Made by a program: the position numbers and the translations under genes. Shown here in pieces: positions 34,831 to 45,043 of a DNA stretch of 64,000 bases. The stretch lies in the NCBI RefSeq assembly GCF_002812125.1, contig NZ_NPDQ01000008.1:124001-188000 (forward strand), written 5' to 3'. The notes under the pieces are model-generated. The model was not told the DNA's origin, did not search any database, and was given only the letters and a program-made list of their open reading frames with translations. Position 1 is the first letter of the stretch. Every line of letters begins with the position of its first letter. Source of the DNA: Leptospira brenneri (GTDB lineage: Bacteria > Spirochaetota > Leptospiria > Leptospirales > Leptospiraceae).

Positions 34831-37800
34831 ATGAAATTTGAATATACCAATCCTTCTTCAAAAGCTCTTTTAAAATTAATGAACGAGAGAATCCTCGTTC
34901 TGGATGGTGCTATGGGTACCATGATCCAAAGACATTCTTTGGAAGAGGACGATTTCAGAGGAGATCGTTTTAAGGATTGGCCACTTTCCATCAAAGGAAA
35001 TAACGACGTGTTGGCGATCACTCGTCCAGACATCATTGAATCCGTCCACTTGGAATACTTGGAAGCCGGTGCAGACATCATAGAAACAAACACCTTTAGT
35101 TCGAATGTTGTTTCCCAAGCAGATTATAAAATGGAGTCAGCGGTTCGTGATCTAAATCTTGCTGCTGTGGCTTGCGCCAAAAATGCAGTAACCAAATTTA
35201 AAGAAAAAACGGGAAAAACGGATGTATTCATTGCGGGTTCCATTGGCCCAACAGTCAAAACCGCCTCTCTTTCTCCTGACGTAAACAATCCGGCTTTTCG
35301 TGCAGTCACCTTTGATGAGTTAGTGGATTGTTTTTATGAACAAGTTTCGGCCCTTCTGGATGGAGGAGTGGATTTACTTTTACCAGAAACCAATATTGAT
35401 ACTTTGAATTTGAAAGCATGTATCTATGCGATTGAAAAAGTATTCGAAGAACGTAAAATTCGCATTCCTGTGATTCTTTCTGTAACCATTACAGATGCCT
35501 CTGGAAGAACTTTATCTGGTCAAACAGGGGAAGCCTTTTATGTTTCGATCAAACACGCCAAAGCACTTGCCGTTGGCATCAACTGTGCGTTAGGTGCAGG
35601 TGAGATGCGCCCTTATATCGAGGAACTTTCCCGAGTGGCGGATTGTTACGTATCTTGTTATCCGAATGCAGGACTACCGAATGCATTTGGTGGGTATGAC
35701 CAAACACCAGAAGAGTTTGGTGGTTGGATGAAAAATTTTGCGGAATCAGGATTTCTCAATATTGTGGGTGGGTGTTGTGGGACCACTCCTGCTCATATCA
35801 GAGCTGCCAAAGAAGCAGTATCATCGATTGCCCCACGTCCACTCAAAGAACAACCTCAGCTCAGTACGTTCGCTGGCCTTGAACCACTCAAACTCACCAA
35901 AGACCAAGGATTTATCAATGTGGGGGAAAGAAATAACGTCACAGGATCCCCTAAATTCAAAAAACTCATCTTAGATGGAAACTTTGAAGAAGCGGTGCAG
36001 GTGGCTCTCCAACAAGTCCAAGCTGGTGCCAATATCATTGATATCAATTTTGATGAAGCCCTCCTTGACGGCGAAGCATCCATGACTAAGTTTTTAAACT
36101 TAATTGCTGGAGAACCTGACATTGCACGGGTTCCCTTTATGGTGGATTCTTCTAAGTGGTCAGTTTTACTTGCTGGTTTAAAATGCATCCAGGGAAAACC
36201 GATTGTTAACTCGATTTCTCTCAAAGAAGGAGAAGAAATATTTTTAGATCACGCCCGCACCATACAAAGATTTGGTGCCGCTGCCATAGTAATGGCTTTT
36301 GATGAACAAGGCCAGGCGGCAACGAAAGATGATAAAATTCGTATCTGCAAACGGGCTTATGACCTACTAGTCGAAAAATTAGATTTTGATCCAACTGATA
36401 TTATCTTTGATCCGAATATCCTGACCGTTGGTACAGGGATTGAAGAACACAATAATTATGCGATGGATTTTATTGAAGCCACTCGTGAAATCAAACGAAT
36501 TTGTCCTGGTGCTAAAGTCTCTGGGGGATTAAGTAATATTTCTTTTTCTTTTCGAGGGAACAATCCGGTTCGTGAAGCCATGCACTCTGTTTTTTTATAC
36601 CATGCCATCCAAGCAGGGATGGATATGGCCATTGTCAATGCAGGGATGTTAGAAGTTTACGAACAAATTCCGAAAGATCTTCTTGAACTAGTGGAAGATG
36701 TCCTTCTCAACCGTCGTCCTGATGCTACAGAACGTTTGATCGATGCGGCTGCCAGTTTCCACGGTGAGGCGAAAGTCCAAAAGAAAGATGATGCCTGGAG
36801 GAGTGGGTCTGTAGAAGAACGCCTAACACACGCTCTTGTGAAAGGGATTGATGAATTTGTCACTCAAGATACAGAAGAAGCCCGGACTAGTTTTGCAAGA
36901 CCCCTAGAAGTGATCGAAGGTCCACTCATGAATGGAATGAAGGTGGTAGGGGAACTATTTGGAGCTGGAAAGATGTTCCTTCCCCAAGTCGTAAAAAGTG
37001 CAAGGGTGATGAAAAAGGCCGTGGCTTATTTACTTCCCTTTATGGAAGAAGAGAAACGTAATCAAAAAGATGAAAGTAAACAGGCTAAATTCCTCATTGC
37101 AACGGTAAAAGGCGATGTCCATGATATTGGGAAAAATATTGTGGGAGTAGTTCTTGCATGTAATAACTATGAGGTGATTGACCTTGGGGTCATGGTCCCT
37201 TGTGAGAAGATTTTAGAAACTGCTAAAAAAGAAAATGTCGCAGCCATTGGTCTGTCGGGGTTAATCACACCTTCTCTCGATGAAATGGTTTATGTGGCCA
37301 AAGAAATGGAACGCCAAGGATTCCAAGTTCCACTTCTCATTGGTGGTGCTACTACTTCTCCAGCACATACAGCGGTGAAAATTGCCGAACAGTATTCGAA
37401 ACCAGTCCTTCATGTGATGGACGCTTCTCGTGTTGTGAATGTGATGAATAGTGCCTTAAATCCGCAAACTGCCGTGGACTATGCTAAATCGATTGTGGAA
37501 GAACAGTCTAGAATTCGTGAAGAGTTTTATTCCAGAGAAAATGAAAGGAATATCCTCCCGATAAAAGATGCGATCAAAAATAAATTCCATGCTGATTGGG
37601 ATTCTTATACTCCGCCAAAACCAAGTTTTACGGGGGTTAGAAAAATTGAAGACGTAACCTTGAAGGATTTACTTCCCTATATCGATTGGTCCCCATTCTT
37701 TTTGGCTTGGGAACTAAAAGGTCGATTCCCTCAAATTTTAAAAGATCCAGTCATCGGAAAGGAAGCCACTTCTCTTTATAATGATGCACAAATCATTCTC

Positions 37801-38547
37801 AAAGAGATGTTGGAAAATCCCACTCTCAAACCTAGAGCCGTTGTGGGGATGTTCCCAGCTGTTTCTCATGGAGAAGTAGTGGAAATCTTTGAAGACGAAA
37901 CCAAAACAAAATCTTTGGGAACTTATCCTATGTTACGCCAGCAAACTGTCAAAATGACAAACCAACCAAACTATAGTTTGGCGGATTTTATTGCACCTCA
38001 AGATAAAAAGAAAGATGACTATATTGGGTATTTCGCAGTCACCGCGGGACATGGAATCGAAGAATTGGCTAGGACTTATGAGGCCAAACAAGACGATTAC
38101 AATGCCATTTTGGTCAAAGCCCTTGCTGATAGATTTGCGGAAGCCTTTGCGGAATATATGCACCATAGAACCAGAGAAGACTGGGGATTTGGAAAGGATG
38201 AAAATCTAACCAAAGAAGATCTGATTCGTGAAAAATACCGGGGAATCCGGCCCGCTCCTGGTTATCCTGCTTGTCCAGACCATACGGAAAAAAAGAAAAT
38301 TTGGAAACTCCTGGATGTAGAAAAAAACGCAGGGATCCAACTCACGGAATCCTGTGCGATGTGGCCGGCTAGTAGTGTGAGTGGGTATTATTTTTCCCAT
38401 CCGGAAGCTCGGTATTTTGCGATTGGGAAAATCAACGAAGACCAAGTGGTGAATTATACAAAGGATAAGGAAATGGAAATTTCTGAAGTAGAACGTTGGT
38501 TGTCACCAATTCTGAACTATGATCCATCTCGTAAGTCTAAATCTTAA
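34831..38547 (+). CDS. metH: Cobalamin-dependent methionine synthase
   Basis: 1238 residues, a full four-module MetH. Homocysteine domain (about 15-330) with zinc cysteines in NCALGAG and [11 protein letters not shown]; pterin-binding domain (about 345-625, [13 protein letters not shown] and [11 protein letters not shown]); B12 cap and B12 domain with DVHDIGKN (about 765) carrying the lower His ligand; activation domain (about 920-1235) with the SAM site [12 protein letters not shown]. It methylates homocysteine using methyl-THF. No MetH-type cobalamin riboswitch fits in the 60-base gap upstream. No Shine-Dalgarno is visible before ATG 34831, but the N-terminus aligns with other MetHs from that codon. 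Confidence 0.97.
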   Translation: MKFEYTNPSSKALLKLMNERILVLDGAMGTMIQRHSLEEDDFRGDRFKDWPLSIKGNNDVLAITRPDIIESVHLEYLEAGADIIETNTFSSNVVSQADYKMESAVRDLNLAAVACAKNAVTKFKEKTGKTDVFIAGSIGPTVKTASLSPDVNNPAFRAVTFDELVDCFYEQVSALLDGGVDLLLPETNIDTLNLKACIYAIEKVFEERKIRIPVILSVTITDASGRTLSGQTGEAFYVSIKHAKALAVGINCALGAGEMRPYIEELSRVADCYVSCYPNAGLPNAFGGYDQTPEEFGGWMKNFAESGFLNIVGGCCGTTPAHIRAAKEAVSSIAPRPLKEQPQLSTFAGLEPLKLTKDQGFINVGERNNVTGSPKFKKLILDGNFEEAVQVALQQVQAGANIIDINFDEALLDGEASMTKFLNLIAGEPDIARVPFMVDSSKWSVLLAGLKCIQGKPIVNSISLKEGEEIFLDHARTIQRFGAAAIVMAFDEQGQAATKDDKIRICKRAYDLLVEKLDFDPTDIIFDPNILTVGTGIEEHNNYAMDFIEATREIKRICPGAKVSGGLSNISFSFRGNNPVREAMHSVFLYHAIQAGMDMAIVNAGMLEVYEQIPKDLLELVEDVLLNRRPDATERLIDAAASFHGEAKVQKKDDAWRSGSVEERLTHALVKGIDEFVTQDTEEARTSFARPLEVIEGPLMNGMKVVGELFGAGKMFLPQVVKSARVMKKAVAYLLPFMEEEKRNQKDESKQAKFLIATVKGDVHDIGKNIVGVVLACNNYEVIDLGVMVPCEKILETAKKENVAAIGLSGLITPSLDEMVYVAKEMERQGFQVPLLIGGATTSPAHTAVKIAEQYSKPVLHVMDASRVVNVMNSALNPQTAVDYAKSIVEEQSRIREEFYSRENERNILPIKDAIKNKFHADWDSYTPPKPSFTGVRKIEDVTLKDLLPYIDWSPFFLAWELKGRFPQILKDPVIGKEATSLYNDAQIILKEMLENPTLKPRAVVGMFPAVSHGEVVEIFEDETKTKSLGTYPMLRQQTVKMTNQPNYSLADFIAPQDKKKDDYIGYFAVTAGHGIEELARTYEAKQDDYNAILVKALADRFAEAFAEYMHHRTREDWGFGKDENLTKEDLIREKYRGIRPAPGYPACPDHTEKKKIWKLLDVEKNAGIQLTESCAMWPASSVSGYYFSHPEARYFAIGKINEDQVVNYTKDKEMEISEVERWLSPILNYDPSRKSKS

Positions 38548-38578
38548 AAGAGTAAATTACATCTTTTAGGGGGACCAA

Positions 38579-38872
38579 GTGGGTTTTATCAAAAATGACC
38601 ATAATCATGGGTGGAAATCTGTCGCCAAAGGAACGCTTGGTGGTGGATTTCCTTTTCATTCCAAACTGGCTACTTGGTTACAGGAATATACAAACATTCC
38701 CAAAGAAACGGAACTCGAAATTTTAGAAGTGAGTTGTGGTGAGGTGAGTTGTCCCACAGAAGAAACTTTAATTGTTTGGGATAAACAGGAATTTCGCATC
38801 TCTCGTAAAAAAGAAATGATTTCTAAAATGGATGTGGATTTATCTTGGAAGCGGTTTGTGAGTAAAACATAA
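38579..38872 (+). CDS. Hypothetical protein, 97 residues
   Basis: Starts at GTG 38579 with a good ribosome site (AGGGGGA) and lies 31 bases after metH, so it may be in the same transcript. The sequence is soluble and mixed alpha/beta (MGFIKNDHNHGWKSVAKGTLG, then ELEILEVSCGEVSCPTEETLIVWDKQEFRISRKKEMI). The two Cys are spaced six apart in SCGEVSC. I do not recognise the family, but its position behind metH is worth noting. No membrane segment or signal peptide is present. Confidence 0.65.
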   Translation: MGFIKNDHNHGWKSVAKGTLGGGFPFHSKLATWLQEYTNIPKETELEILEVSCGEVSCPTEETLIVWDKQEFRISRKKEMISKMDVDLSWKRFVSKT

Positions 38873-38902
38873 TCCAAAATTCTCCTCAAAGGGTGGTGGC
38901 GT

Positions 38903-39910
38903 ATGTATCGGCTCCAGATTCTGTTTTATTTTCTCACCATTTTTTCTTTTGCGATCATTCCACAATCGATTGATGCAAAAAATTGCCTTATACGCGAAGA
39001 CAAATCCTTTTGTGAAGGAGACCAGGTTCTTTTTCCTTTTCCAAAATCAGAAAAACAATACTTTGGGATCATTGAAAAGGTAGATCCAGAAGTTCAAAAC
39101 GGAAGTCACAAAGGGATGAGGTGGATTCGTCTGGATGACGGTTCCCTCCTAACAGATAATAGGGGTTATCATCATTATTTCCATCTTGCTGATTTAAAAG
39201 AATGTTCCGTATTTTCAGGTCAGAAAGTTTGTGTCGGCCAAATAGTTCCTGTAATGGGATACTCCGGGAATGGTGGTAGCTTCGGTTATATGACAGTCGT
39301 TGCCATTGCTCCAGCAATGTTTGGAACTGGTTACGAAATGTACGGACCAACGAAAGAAAGAAATGGCAATACCGTGTTGGTTCAAGCAAATGAAATTCCA
39401 ATAGTAACTGGGAAAGTTCCAGGATTCCCAGAAATTCAATTTGGCCATCCTTTCCCCAATGCTTATGGGAAGAAAGAAAGAGTGATTTTATACGATACGG
39501 AAGATAAGAATTATGCTCTGGAGTCCGAAGGAGAAAACCATTTAGTTTGGTATGACGAAAGTGAATTAAGGATTCGATATAACCAGATCACAGAGTATCC
39601 AATTGAGTGGGAAGGAAGGCTTGAAGAAATCGTAGATTGTTATTCAGATTCTTGTGCTAAGGACAGACTAAGTTGGCGGGCTAATCTGTATTTAACTTCA
39701 GAATGCGAAAATAGAGTTTTTGGTTATCAAAAATCTTCAACTCGAGGTACTACTTTTGAAATCGTGAACTTTGTATCTAGTTTTGAGTATCTTAAATACA
39801 TTGGTTCCCATCATATGGGTGGAGATGTATTTTGGCCCATTCCCAGGAAAAAGGTCAAAGCCTTCGTGAAAGCAAAAACAGTTTGCGTTTCTAAAGAAAC
39901 TAAAAAATAA
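38903..39910 (+). CDS. Exported protein of unknown function, 335 residues
   Basis: The N-terminal signal peptide (residues 1-25, ending IDA-K) suggests export. Mature sequence carries eight or so cysteines in spaced pairs (NCLIREDKSFC, ECSVFSGQKVC, DCYSDSC, ECENRV) and many aromatic and Gly residues, as in a disulfide-bonded periplasmic or surface domain. Repeated units such as GDQVLFPFPKSEKQYFGIIEKVD and a Gln/Asn/Gly-rich core suggest a beta structure, maybe SH3-like. I cannot name the family. The start ATG 38903 follows GGGTGGTGGCGT; gap to the preceding gene is 30 bases. Confidence 0.65.
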   Translation: MYRLQILFYFLTIFSFAIIPQSIDAKNCLIREDKSFCEGDQVLFPFPKSEKQYFGIIEKVDPEVQNGSHKGMRWIRLDDGSLLTDNRGYHHYFHLADLKECSVFSGQKVCVGQIVPVMGYSGNGGSFGYMTVVAIAPAMFGTGYEMYGPTKERNGNTVLVQANEIPIVTGKVPGFPEIQFGHPFPNAYGKKERVILYDTEDKNYALESEGENHLVWYDESELRIRYNQITEYPIEWEGRLEEIVDCYSDSCAKDRLSWRANLYLTSECENRVFGYQKSSTRGTTFEIVNFVSSFEYLKYIGSHHMGGDVFWPIPRKKVKAFVKAKTVCVSKETKK

Positions 39911-39915
39911 AAAGG

Positions 39916-40024
39916 AACCGATATTGCCCGCACAAGGGATCGTAGTGGAAATCCTTTCCCGTGGTAATAATAATAGGGATATAAAATCGTTGTGGAAAGA
40001 TTGTAGCGGAGAGCCCGGTCGGTT
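39916..40024. repeat. Intergenic element with three related motifs and closing helix
   Basis: GGGATCGTAGTGGAAATCC (39936-39954), ATCGTTGTGGAAA (39986-39998) and AAGATTGTAGCGGAGAGCC (39997-40015) share the pattern ATYGTWGYGGARA. The first and last match at 13 of 19 positions. The whole is framed by AACCGA (39916-39921) and TCGGTT (40019-40024), which can pair. Elements with similar GATnGnAGnGGAnA units are something I associate with interspersed intergenic repeats in other bacteria, but I could not check. No ORF is seen in the 170-base gap. Confidence 0.5.
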
Positions 40025-40080
40025 TTATACCAAGTGATCATACTGTACTAAGTTCGATGTGCCCAAGGAAAAACAAATCA

Positions 40081-40470
40081 ATGGAAAATCAATTTCAGTT
40101 TTTAAGAAACAATCCAAAGTATATTTTTTTAATCGATGGACTTGGTGCCATCCTTTCGGCTGTATTATTGTCTTTGGTTCTTCCTCTTTTCATCGACTCA
40201 CTAGGGATGCCTTTGGAAACACTTTATATTCTATCTATTTTGCCCGTATTCTATTCCGTATATTCTTTGTTATGTTATTTTTTAAATCCCACACAGTGGA
40301 AGTTTTATTTGCGGATCATTGCTTTTGCCAATTTTTTATATTGTATCGTTACAATGGTTTATTTGATTTTGAATTTAGAACAAACTACGATTTGGGGTGA
40401 ATTGTATTTTGTTTTAGAAATGATAGTAGTCGTTAGTTTGGCTAGTATGGAATGGAAGTTGGCTAATTAG
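40081..40470 (+). CDS. Small integral membrane protein
   Basis: 129 residues from ATG 40081 (MENQFQFLRNNPKYIF); the frame is open to an ATG at 40057 but upstream has no ribosome site there, while AAGGAAA lies before 40081 at 12 bases. Four membrane segments are predicted (about 17-42, 47-70, 77-98 and 107-127). The sequence is hydrophobic and has no motif I recognise. Its 3' end overlaps the convergent beta-barrel-like gene by 8 bases. Function unknown. Confidence 0.65.
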   Translation: MENQFQFLRNNPKYIFLIDGLGAILSAVLLSLVLPLFIDSLGMPLETLYILSILPVFYSVYSLLCYFLNPTQWKFYLRIIAFANFLYCIVTMVYLILNLEQTTIWGELYFVLEMIVVVSLASMEWKLAN

Positions 40471-41278
40471 AGTGAGCAGTTACGGGCATATAGTATTTTA
40501 GACCCAAGTTTCCTTGTATCTCTGGGGCCCAAAGATCATCTAAAGTTCGACCAGCTTCCCTCGCATTGATCGGAACCCGTACCATACCCTCAAAGGTTAA
40601 GTTACTATTGGAAATACTGATTCCAGGTGTAACGTAAACTTGTCGTCCCACAAAATTTGTCCTAGATGGTTCTTGGGCACGGATGGAGGAGTTTAGTCGG
40701 TTATTGATATCGCTATCAAAACGATGTAATTCTGAAAGTTGTAGAAAAAGTTCCCAACGAGAGTTCTTGATAAAAGAAAACAAATTTCGATTGAGTCTGT
40801 ATTTGATTCGTACTTTAGACTCTGCTATATCTACATAGCCAGAAGCGCCTTGGTTCATGGACATTCCCATACTGAGGCCAAGGTCGAAGGTAAAACCATT
40901 GCGGTAGTATACATAAGTGACATTGGGTTGGTAAGAGAGTAGGGCTGAGTTCATCCTTTCTGGTCGGACATCAAAATTCCCTTCTGGATTTCGGTAAGGG
41001 TTAGTTGTCGCAAAAGGAATGACTGGTGAAAAAATCTGAATCCCCGCAATGGGGTCATCTGATTTGGGAAGTTTGCCGTCATATCCGAGTTCGAGTTCTT
41101 TTGGGAATCGGAAGGGGATTAGAATCGCCAAATTTCCGTTATGTGATCCTCCCACTTGGAATAAAGAAGCTCTTGGGTCGGAAAAGGAATAACTGGAAAA
41201 AAAAGGCAAACCTTGTGCTAAAAGAGTTAGGCTTGTCATAGAGACAAGAAAGGTAATGATAACTGTCTTTTTAAGCAT
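40463..41278 (-). CDS. Exported protein, likely outer-membrane
   Basis: 271 residues with signal peptide (1-22, LLAQ). The mature protein shows amphipathic beta strands with Asn, Tyr, Gly, Ser and Phe (YQPNVTYVYYRNGFTFDLGLSMGMSMNQ, then KVRIKYRLNRNLFSFIKNSRWELFLQLSE). The C-terminus is polar (GLKYYMPVTAHSN), so the classical C-terminal Phe is absent. I do not recognise the family. It could be a small barrel or a periplasmic beta protein. Divergent from the phosphofructokinase gene, with 84 bases between. Confidence 0.6.
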   Translation of the reverse strand: MLKKTVIITFLVSMTSLTLLAQGLPFFSSYSFSDPRASLFQVGGSHNGNLAILIPFRFPKELELGYDGKLPKSDDPIAGIQIFSPVIPFATTNPYRNPEGNFDVRPERMNSALLSYQPNVTYVYYRNGFTFDLGLSMGMSMNQGASGYVDIAESKVRIKYRLNRNLFSFIKNSRWELFLQLSELHRFDSDINNRLNSSIRAQEPSRTNFVGRQVYVTPGISISNSNLTFEGMVRVPINAREAGRTLDDLWAPEIQGNLGLKYYMPVTAHSN

Positions 41279-41362
41279 CTAAAAGCATTTCTGCCTGCTT
41301 TTCCTTAGTTTGGCAATGAAATTTGCTTTCCTCCCTCTCTTTTTTTGTTATAAGTTTTATCA

Positions 41363-42670
41363 ATGAATGAAAATGATACCAAGGTTGAACAATTTGGTCC
41401 TTGTACCATCCCAAACCCAGCAGGGTATGACTACTGGACGGAAGACAATTCCGTCGTTCTTTTCCAAACGATATTTTCCGGTCCCGAAGACGCTAAAAAA
41501 ACCGTAGAAACTAGCCCCGTATTCTTTGAACAAGCTGGCCCGAAAGAAAAGATCTACTTTCGCCCCGAAGAAGTCACGGCGGGAATCGTCACTTGCGGGG
41601 GACTTTGCCCAGGAATCAATGACGTGATCCGTGCTCTGGTGATGGAGCTACATTACCGGTACAAAGTGCCCCGAATTTTGGGATTTCCTTTTGGGTATGA
41701 AGGTTTAGTGAAAAAATTCGGTCATCGGCCTGTGGAACTCACCCCGGATAAAGTGGCCCATATCATGAACTTCGGTGGTTCCATTTTAGGATCTTCTCGA
41801 GGGAACCAAAACATTGGAGATATGGTGGATACACTCTTTCTCTATGGGGTGAAGATGTTATTTTGTATTGGGGGTGATGGAACCCTTCGCGGTGCCGAGG
41901 CTATCCAAGAAGAAGTTCGCAAACGGAAAGAAGACATCGCCATTGTTGGGATCCCTAAAACCATTGATAATGATATTAACTATGTCCAAAAAACTTTTGG
42001 ATTCTCGACTGCTTTTAGTAAGGCGGTCGAAGCAGTGAATTGTGCTCATGAAGAAGCAAATGGTGCACCCAATGGAATTGGTCTTGTGAAATTAATGGGA
42101 AGGCATTCTGGTTTCATTGCTGTGAACTCAGCATTAGCTTCCAAAAACGTAAACTTTGTCCTCATTCCAGAACTTGATTTTGATTTAGAAGGAGAGGGGG
42201 CTTTTCTTCCTGTCCTCAAAGAACGAGTACAAAAAAGAGGGCACGCTGTTGTGATTTTGGCAGAAGGTGCAGGTCAAAAGTTTTTTGAAGACAAAGGGGA
42301 AAAAGACCAGTCGGGTAACAAGAAGTTGGCGGACATTGGTATCTTTATCAAAGATAAAATTACGGAATACTTCAAAAAAGAAGGGGTCACACTGAATTTA
42401 AAATACATTGATCCCAGTTATATCATTCGGTCCGTTCCTGCCAATGCCGAAGACTCTGTGTTCTGTGGTTTTCTTGCTCAGAATGCAGTACACGCTGCTT
42501 TTGCGGGTCGGACAGGCTGTGTGGTAGGGATTTGGAACAATGTTTTTACGGTGATGCCAATCTCACTTGCCATTGCGGAAAGGAAGGTGTTACGTCCAGA
42601 AAGGAGTACTTTGTGGCGGGCTCTCCTTGCGTCCACCGGACAACCCAATGTGATGAAGGCGAAGGGCTGA
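41363..42670 (+). CDS. 6-phosphofructokinase (ATP-type, plant-like)
   Basis: 435 residues. An N-terminal extension of about 65 residues precedes the catalytic core. Key motifs are [15 protein letters not shown] (about 76-90), [10 protein letters not shown] (about 171-180) and [10 protein letters not shown] (about 196-205). In this family, G in GGDG (not GGDD) indicates ATP use, while K in PKTIDND replaces the G of E. coli PfkA; that combination is typical of the plant-type ATP-dependent group. Catalyses fructose-6-phosphate phosphorylation in glycolysis. A hairpin overlaps its stop codon. Phosphoryl donor should be confirmed by assay. Confidence 0.9.
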   Translation: MNENDTKVEQFGPCTIPNPAGYDYWTEDNSVVLFQTIFSGPEDAKKTVETSPVFFEQAGPKEKIYFRPEEVTAGIVTCGGLCPGINDVIRALVMELHYRYKVPRILGFPFGYEGLVKKFGHRPVELTPDKVAHIMNFGGSILGSSRGNQNIGDMVDTLFLYGVKMLFCIGGDGTLRGAEAIQEEVRKRKEDIAIVGIPKTIDNDINYVQKTFGFSTAFSKAVEAVNCAHEEANGAPNGIGLVKLMGRHSGFIAVNSALASKNVNFVLIPELDFDLEGEGAFLPVLKERVQKRGHAVVILAEGAGQKFFEDKGEKDQSGNKKLADIGIFIKDKITEYFKKEGVTLNLKYIDPSYIIRSVPANAEDSVFCGFLAQNAVHAAFAGRTGCVVGIWNNVFTVMPISLAIAERKVLRPERSTLWRALLASTGQPNVMKAKG

Positions 42671-42684
42671 TCTTTTAGATCAGC
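42666..42684. terminator. Bidirectional terminator overlapping two genes
   Basis: GCTGATC (42666-42672) and GATCAGC (42678-42684) form a perfect 7-bp stem with loop TTTTA, between the convergent pfk gene and the coiled-coil gene. Its arms contain the pfk stop codon (42668-42670) and the other gene's stop (42680-42682). Confidence 0.5.
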
Positions 42685-43270
42685 TGTTCTCTACTTTTTT
42701 CTGAAACTTAAGGATGTTATCTCGGATTTCTTCCTCTTTTTTATGGAGTTCTTTTAAGAACTCCGTATCCAAAATCATCTCTGGTTTTTTGATGAACTTA
42801 CTTTCGTCATAGTTATCAATTTCATACAAGAGATCTTCGATATTGGATTCTACTTTGACAAGACTTTGGATGGATTCGACAACCTTTTTGTTCACAAAAA
42901 GAATTTCTTTGAATCGTAAAATATAATGTTGGAACCTGTTATCGCGAATCATGGCTTGGCGTTGCATTTCACGCACCACTTCGCGTTCCTTTAAAACTTC
43001 TTTTTTTTCAACAAGGATTTGATTTTTAAAAATTCGAATTAGATTTTCTGTTTCTAACTTATAGTTTTCAAAACTGCTATTGTGATTGTTTTGTAGGTCT
43101 TCCATTTGTTTACGAAATTCTTTTTCTCGTAAACGATCTTGTTCTTTGCGTAATTTGTCAGATGTTTGTAGCGCGTTTTTGACACGTGTTTCGATAACAG
43201 CATCTAACATGGCTTTGTGCAGTTTGTCCAACCGAAAGAACACTGCAATGGCATATAGAATGCGTCTCAT
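42680..43270 (-). CDS. Coiled-coil protein, 196 residues
   Basis: A highly charged helical protein. After a short hydrophobic N-terminus (MRRILYAIAVFFRLDKLH) most residues are Lys, Glu, Arg, Gln and Leu in heptad order, for example KEQDRLREKEFRKQMEDLQNN and KEEEIRDNIL, so a long coiled coil is expected. It could be a structural or regulator protein linked with the neighbouring SpoIIE phosphatase, which starts 16 bases upstream of its start on the same strand. I do not recognise a family. Confidence 0.65.
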   Translation of the reverse strand: MRRILYAIAVFFRLDKLHKAMLDAVIETRVKNALQTSDKLRKEQDRLREKEFRKQMEDLQNNHNSSFENYKLETENLIRIFKNQILVEKKEVLKEREVVREMQRQAMIRDNRFQHYILRFKEILFVNKKVVESIQSLVKVESNIEDLLYEIDNYDESKFIKKPEMILDTEFLKELHKKEEEIRDNILKFQKKVENS

Positions 43271-43285
43271 AAAAACTCCTTATTA

Positions 43286-45031
43286 TTAGTTTAGACGAAT
43301 AATAAAGAGAGAAAGATCATCATGCGGTTCTGCTTCTCCCACAAATTCACTGACTTTTTGTAAAATGGCTTGCCTGATCACTTCTGGTGGGTCGTTGATA
43401 TGAGATAAAATTACAGATTCCAATCTTTCTTCTGAAAAAAGTTCTTCTTTTAAATTCATGGCTTCTGTTACACCATCAGTGTACAATACTAACAAATCAC
43501 CGGGTAAATAACTGACAGTATGTTCTGAGAATTCACAATTACCAATTCCCATGGGTTGGCCTTTCCCAGAAAGGTGTTGGATTTTATGATGTTTTTTGCG
43601 ATAGATGATTTGTAAATTATGACCGGCAGAAGAATAAGTTAGTTCTTTTTTAGTCATATTAATTCGCACAAGCATTGCTGTGACAAACATAAGAAATCCA
43701 GATTTATCTTGTAAAATCTGATTGGCATTGAAGAGGGCTTCGCTAGTGGAAGTGGTTTTTGAAACTTCTTGTTGTAAAACCGTTTTGGAAAACTCCATAA
43801 AGAGTGCAGCAGGAGTTCCTTTTCCGGATACATCAGCAATGATGACAGAAACTTCGTCTTTCCCATGAACTACCATATCATAGAAGTCACCACCGATTTC
43901 ACGTGATGCTTGGTAATAGGTATCAAACTCTAAGAGTGAGTATTGTTTTGGAATGATGGGAAGTGAATGTTTTTGGATCATTGCCGCAACTTGCATATCG
44001 CGGTCTATGTTTTTTAATCGTTCACTTTGGATCTTCACTTGTAAAGCGGTATAAGCTTCCCCGACTTGGTTGGTCAGAGTTCGTAAGATCCGAATGTCCA
44101 TCTCATCAAACCGAGTTCTGGATGTTTTATCGGAAACAACAAGAGAACCTAACCATTCTTTGTTTTTTAAGATAGGGAAAAGAATCATACTGTGTTGGAA
44201 AAGGCCTTTGTGGGTGAGTTGGATTCCTTGAGGAGAATTTGCGGTAATGATTTTGAACCCTTTAAACATCCAATCGGCTTTGTCAGCAAAGAGTAAAACC
44301 TCCACATCTTCATCGTGGATTTGATCAGAAAAACCTTTCGATTTGGATCTAGGGAGTCCTTTCTTTTCGATTTTTTCAAAGTTAAGAGAGACACGATCTA
44401 CTTGTAAAACTTCGGAAATGGTTTTGACTGCCAGATCCATAAACTCATCTGAACTTTGGATATTGGCAAGGGCTTGCGAAATTTGAAAAAGTCCATTCAA
44501 CTCATTGGCTCGTAGGTTCAGACTATCGATAAGAAGACGATTTTTGACGGCAATGGCGGCTAAGTTGGAAAGGTATTTTAGAATTTTGATATCGTTATTG
44601 TTAAACTCACGATTGTCGAGGGAATTTACTGCTTCGAGTACACCTTGTACTTCCCCTTGAGCAATCATGGGAACACAAATGAGATTTCTAGTGACATACC
44701 CAACTTTTTGGTCAATGGCCTTAAATATCCTTGGGTCATTGGCCGCATCATTCACAATTTCTGGTTTCAAAGTTTCTAAAACCATCCCTGCAATCCCTTT
44801 CCCTCTAGGTACTGTTAGGTGAGCTAGAGATTCTTCTTTTAAACCACTAGTGGTGTTGAAGACTAACTGATCATTTTCTTTATCATAAAGCAGAAGTGAA
44901 GAACCTTCTGTTTGTAAAACGTCACGGGTGATCCCCATAATTTCACTAAGGAGTGTATCCAAATCTTCATGCGAATTGATCCGGCTAGTAATGTCTGAAA
45001 TCAGACCTAATGTCAATAGTTTAGTAGGCAT
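43286..45031 (-). CDS. GAF-domain SpoIIE-type serine phosphatase
   Basis: 581 residues, soluble. GAF-like domains sit at about 25-170 (LTLGLISDITSRINSHEDLDTLLSEIMGITRDVLQTEGSSLLLYD) and about 190-335, followed by a PP2C-type phosphatase (about 370-580) with the metal-ligand motifs REIGGDFYDMV, VIIADVSGKGTPAALFM, MFVTAMLVRI, SAGHNLQ and LLVLYTDGVTEA. It should dephosphorylate an anti-sigma antagonist (STAS protein) in a partner-switching pathway. No STAS partner is adjacent; the STAS-like protein at 1288-1647 and the RR-SpoIIE protein at 61327-62460 are other candidates. Together with argB downstream on the same strand. Confidence 0.9.
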   Translation of the reverse strand: MPTKLLTLGLISDITSRINSHEDLDTLLSEIMGITRDVLQTEGSSLLLYDKENDQLVFNTTSGLKEESLAHLTVPRGKGIAGMVLETLKPEIVNDAANDPRIFKAIDQKVGYVTRNLICVPMIAQGEVQGVLEAVNSLDNREFNNNDIKILKYLSNLAAIAVKNRLLIDSLNLRANELNGLFQISQALANIQSSDEFMDLAVKTISEVLQVDRVSLNFEKIEKKGLPRSKSKGFSDQIHDEDVEVLLFADKADWMFKGFKIITANSPQGIQLTHKGLFQHSMILFPILKNKEWLGSLVVSDKTSRTRFDEMDIRILRTLTNQVGEAYTALQVKIQSERLKNIDRDMQVAAMIQKHSLPIIPKQYSLLEFDTYYQASREIGGDFYDMVVHGKDEVSVIIADVSGKGTPAALFMEFSKTVLQQEVSKTTSTSEALFNANQILQDKSGFLMFVTAMLVRINMTKKELTYSSAGHNLQIIYRKKHHKIQHLSGKGQPMGIGNCEFSEHTVSYLPGDLLVLYTDGVTEAMNLKEELFSEERLESVILSHINDPPEVIRQAILQKVSEFVGEAEPHDDLSLFIIRLN

Positions 45032-45043
45032 CCGAATCTATCC

